A stretch of 42,433 bases of DNA from Salinivirga sp035268865 (GTDB lineage: Bacteria > Bacteroidota > Bacteroidia > Bacteroidales > Salinivirgaceae), in contig NZ_DATFKB010000073.1 of NCBI RefSeq assembly GCF_035268865.1, positions 1-42,433 of the forward strand, written 5' to 3'. How positions within the stretch are numbered: position 1 is the stretch's first letter; each line of letters opens with the position of its first letter. Under the pieces are notes generated by a model that had not been told where the DNA came from, did not search any database, and worked only from the letters and a program-made list of their open reading frames with translations. The position numbers and the translations under genes were made by a program. This document shows, piece after piece, positions 40,913 to 42,433 of the stretch.

Positions 40913-42073
40913 TTACAGGCTGCCCGAGGCATCGGGCAGCCTTTTTTCAGGCAGTGGCATTGATATCATAAAAGTACTACCTTCACCTAACACTGAGCTC
41001 ACAGCTAATTGCCCGTTCATGTTTTCGATGTGCTTTTTAGCTATGAATAAGCCCATTCCGATACCTTTTTTCGGAGCAAAAAGTCGCTCTTTGGTTTGGT
41101 TAAATGGTTCAAAAATGCTCTCAATTTCAATTTGGTCCATTCCACAGCCATGATCAGATATTTCTAATTGAATTGCATTTTCTGTGGTTGCTGAGGTTAC
41201 CTCGACAGGTTTATTCTCGCCATATTTTACGGCATTTTCCAAAATATTAACCAATAAATGGATAAATTTTTCATGGTCAACTAAAATACTATAGTTTTTT
41301 TCAAGGTGCGTACTGAAGTTTGGCCTGGGAGTGCATTTTTGTTCCATAATTTCAAAAGCCTCCTTTATCAGGTCATTAAAACCGATTGATATTATGTGAT
41401 AGTCTGTTTGGTCGGTAATTAGCTTTGCACCCTCCAGTATATTATCAATTATTTTAAGCAAATCGTATCCTGCATCAAGAGAACATTTTGTATATACTGC
41501 CAATTTGTTAGTGTCCGATGAGCTGGCAATTAGTTGGTTAAACCCAAGAATGGAGTTTAATGGTGTCCGTATTTCATGTGAAATATTTTCCAGAAAAATA
41601 TTTTTTAGTTCATGTGCTTTATGTTCATTTTCGATGGCCTTTTTTAGTTGCGCATTTTTTTCTTTTAGGGCTTTGGTCAGTCTGGTTTTTTCCTGTCTTT
41701 CGCTAAATACATTACTGGCATTTTTTAGCATTATGGCTACTTCATCATAATTCCATGGTTTTTGAATATATCCGTAAATGTTGTGTTGGTTTATGGCTTT
41801 TATTACTATTGAAGCATCGGTATATGCAGAGATGATAATGAAGATGATGTGTGGTGTGCGCTTTTGTTCCAGATTGATAAAGTCAACGCCATCCATTTCC
41901 GGCATTTTAAAGTCGATAATCGCAATTTGGATATCTTGCTCCGAGAGTATGTTTCGGGCCTCTTGTATAGTTTGTGCTTCAAAAATATTGTAGAGCTTAC
42001 CAAATGTTGCCGCAAAACCAACTAAATTTTCACGATCGTCATCAAGATAGAGGATATTGACTTTTTGGTTCAT
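40913..42073 (-). CDS. Receiver-histidine kinase (REC-HisKA-HATPase)
   Basis: A 386-residue cytosolic kinase with an N-terminal receiver (~5-122; phospho-acceptor D54 in IIDFKMPEMDG, K105 in IQKPW). A coiled coil follows, then a HisKA domain with H166 (ENISHEIRTPL), and a HATPase with ENAVKYG, DHGCGM and GIGMGL. There is no membrane segment, so it is driven by phosphorylation of its own receiver from an upstream kinase. It lies 111 bp behind the chemotaxis receptor gene, a possible functional neighbour. The output partner is not in the window. Confidence 0.92.
   Translation of the reverse strand: MNQKVNILYLDDDRENLVGFAATFGKLYNIFEAQTIQEARNILSEQDIQIAIIDFKMPEMDGVDFINLEQKRTPHIIFIIISAYTDASIVIKAINQHNIYGYIQKPWNYDEVAIMLKNASNVFSERQEKTRLTKALKEKNAQLKKAIENEHKAHELKNIFLENISHEIRTPLNSILGFNQLIASSSDTNKLAVYTKCSLDAGYDLLKIIDNILEGAKLITDQTDYHIISIGFNDLIKEAFEIMEQKCTPRPNFSTHLEKNYSILVDHEKFIHLLVNILENAVKYGENKPVEVTSATTENAIQLEISDHGCGMDQIEIESIFEPFNQTKERLFAPKKGIGMGLFIAKKHIENMNGQLAVSSVLGEGSTFMISMPLPEKRLPDASGSL
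40917..40947 (+). terminator. Strong terminator of RRM gene, inside the 3' end of the convergent kinase gene
   Basis: AGGCTGCCCGA (40917-40927) and TCGGGCAGCCT (40932-40942) form a perfect 11-bp stem with a 4-nt loop, followed by six T. It overlaps the last ten or so codons of the histidine kinase gene on the other strand (DASGSL), so that coding end is shaped by the hairpin. Confidence 0.88.
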
Positions 42074-42104
42074 TATGCATTGATTTAACTTTTTTGATAT
42101 TAAA

Positions 42105-42152
42105 CAGGGCAGCTCATGTTAAACCTACTAAATATTTTTACGAGCCACCCTG
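42105..42152 (-). terminator. Possible weak terminator of chemotaxis receptor gene
   Basis: CAGGGCAGCTC (42105-42115) and GAGCCACCCTG (42142-42152) pair at nine of eleven positions around a 26-nt loop. There is only a T-poor tail on the minus strand, so the call is weak. Confidence 0.3.
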
Positions 42153-42184
42153 CTTAAAACTTATGCTTTAGTTTTTAAGAATCA

Positions 42185-42433
42185 TTAAAAGTTTTCAAAT
42201 TCGCTATCGTCTTCGCGGTTAAGATTCAGATTAACCCCTTTGGTGTTGGTTGTTTTAGGGTTTTGAGGTTTTTCAGCACGAGGTTGTTGATCAGTTTTTT
42301 GTTTTGTTTGCTGTTTCTTTTTTCTTTTATTATTGCCATCATCAAATTTGAAGAATGAAACTACATCACGCATATTGTCTGCCTGGCTGTTGAGTTCCTC
42401 AGCACTTGTTGCCAGCTCTTCACTTGCGGCAGC
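42185..42433 (-). CDS. Methyl-accepting chemotaxis protein, C-terminal end (5' part outside window)
   Basis: An open frame runs from the window edge to a TAA at 42185, 83 codons of the end of a larger gene. Its first residues in view, AAASEELATSAEELNSQADN, are the end of the methyl-accepting signalling coiled coil, followed by the usual VVSFFKF. A 50-residue basic, Lys/Gln/Asn-rich tail then ends EDDSEFENF. It lacks the NWETF-type CheR/CheB docking peptide, though the acidic-aromatic end could mimic one. The upstream sensor part is unseen. Confidence 0.85.
   Translation of the reverse strand, partial: AAASEELATSAEELNSQADNMRDVVSFFKFDDGNNKRKKKQQTKQKTDQQPRAEKPQNPKTTNTKGVNLNLNREDDSEFENF

Overview
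The window comes from a member of the Bacteroidota, most likely a marine or sediment Bacteroidia of the Marinilabiliales type; the order is only a guess. Evidence for the phylum: two secreted proteins end in type IX secretion (T9SS) sorting domains, several starts lack Shine-Dalgarno sequences, promoters match the TTTG / TAnnTTTG pattern, and DUF4290 sits directly before murA. The DNA is AT-rich. No tRNA, rRNA, CRISPR array or insertion sequence was seen.

Layout. 1-3663 (-): 3' truncated gene for a giant secreted DUF4397 repeat protein with a T9SS tail. 4100-5463 (-): an Fe-type and a Mn-type superoxide dismutase, each with its own terminator. 5595-8603 (+): a potassium-channel protein with a 12-residue-repeat beta-helix, an alpha/beta hydrolase and a small membrane protein. 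8646-16547 (-): a stress-type module. It holds a PAS histidine kinase, a receiver-CRP/FNR fusion regulator and then, after two perfect FNR-type boxes, a coiled-coil lipoprotein, a PRC-barrel protein, a 38-residue micro-protein, a coiled-coil protein, a six-BON-domain exported protein, a membrane protein, a BaeRF7-like protein and a second coiled-coil protein. 16669-23161: M3 peptidase lipoprotein, small hypotheticals, a secreted beta-helix T9SS cargo and a CRP/FNR regulator. 23188-30168 (-): RlmD, a class II aldolase with MtnA (probable methylthioribose salvage through a DHAP shunt), a nucleotide cyclase-HD fusion, a methyltransferase and MeaB. 30386-36739: DUF1573 protein, MscS channel, M64 peptidase, TlpA-like thioredoxin, MurA (Asp at the fosfomycin cysteine) and DUF4290. 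36872-42433: PcrA helicase, SUMF1-like protein, RRM RNA-binding protein, receiver-histidine kinase and the C-terminus of a chemotaxis receptor.

The most interesting unit is the 8.6-16.5 kb module. A cytoplasmic two-component pair ends in a CRP/FNR output domain, and its recognition helix keeps the glutamate and arginine that FNR uses to read TTGAT. About 160 bp downstream of the regulator gene lie two perfect ATTGAT-N4-ATCAAT palindromes, directly in front of a run of envelope and cytosolic stress-type genes. Several of these genes have strong Shine-Dalgarno sequences, which is unusual for the phylum. I propose this is a self-contained sensor-to-effector stress regulon. Its signal and the function of most effectors are unknown.
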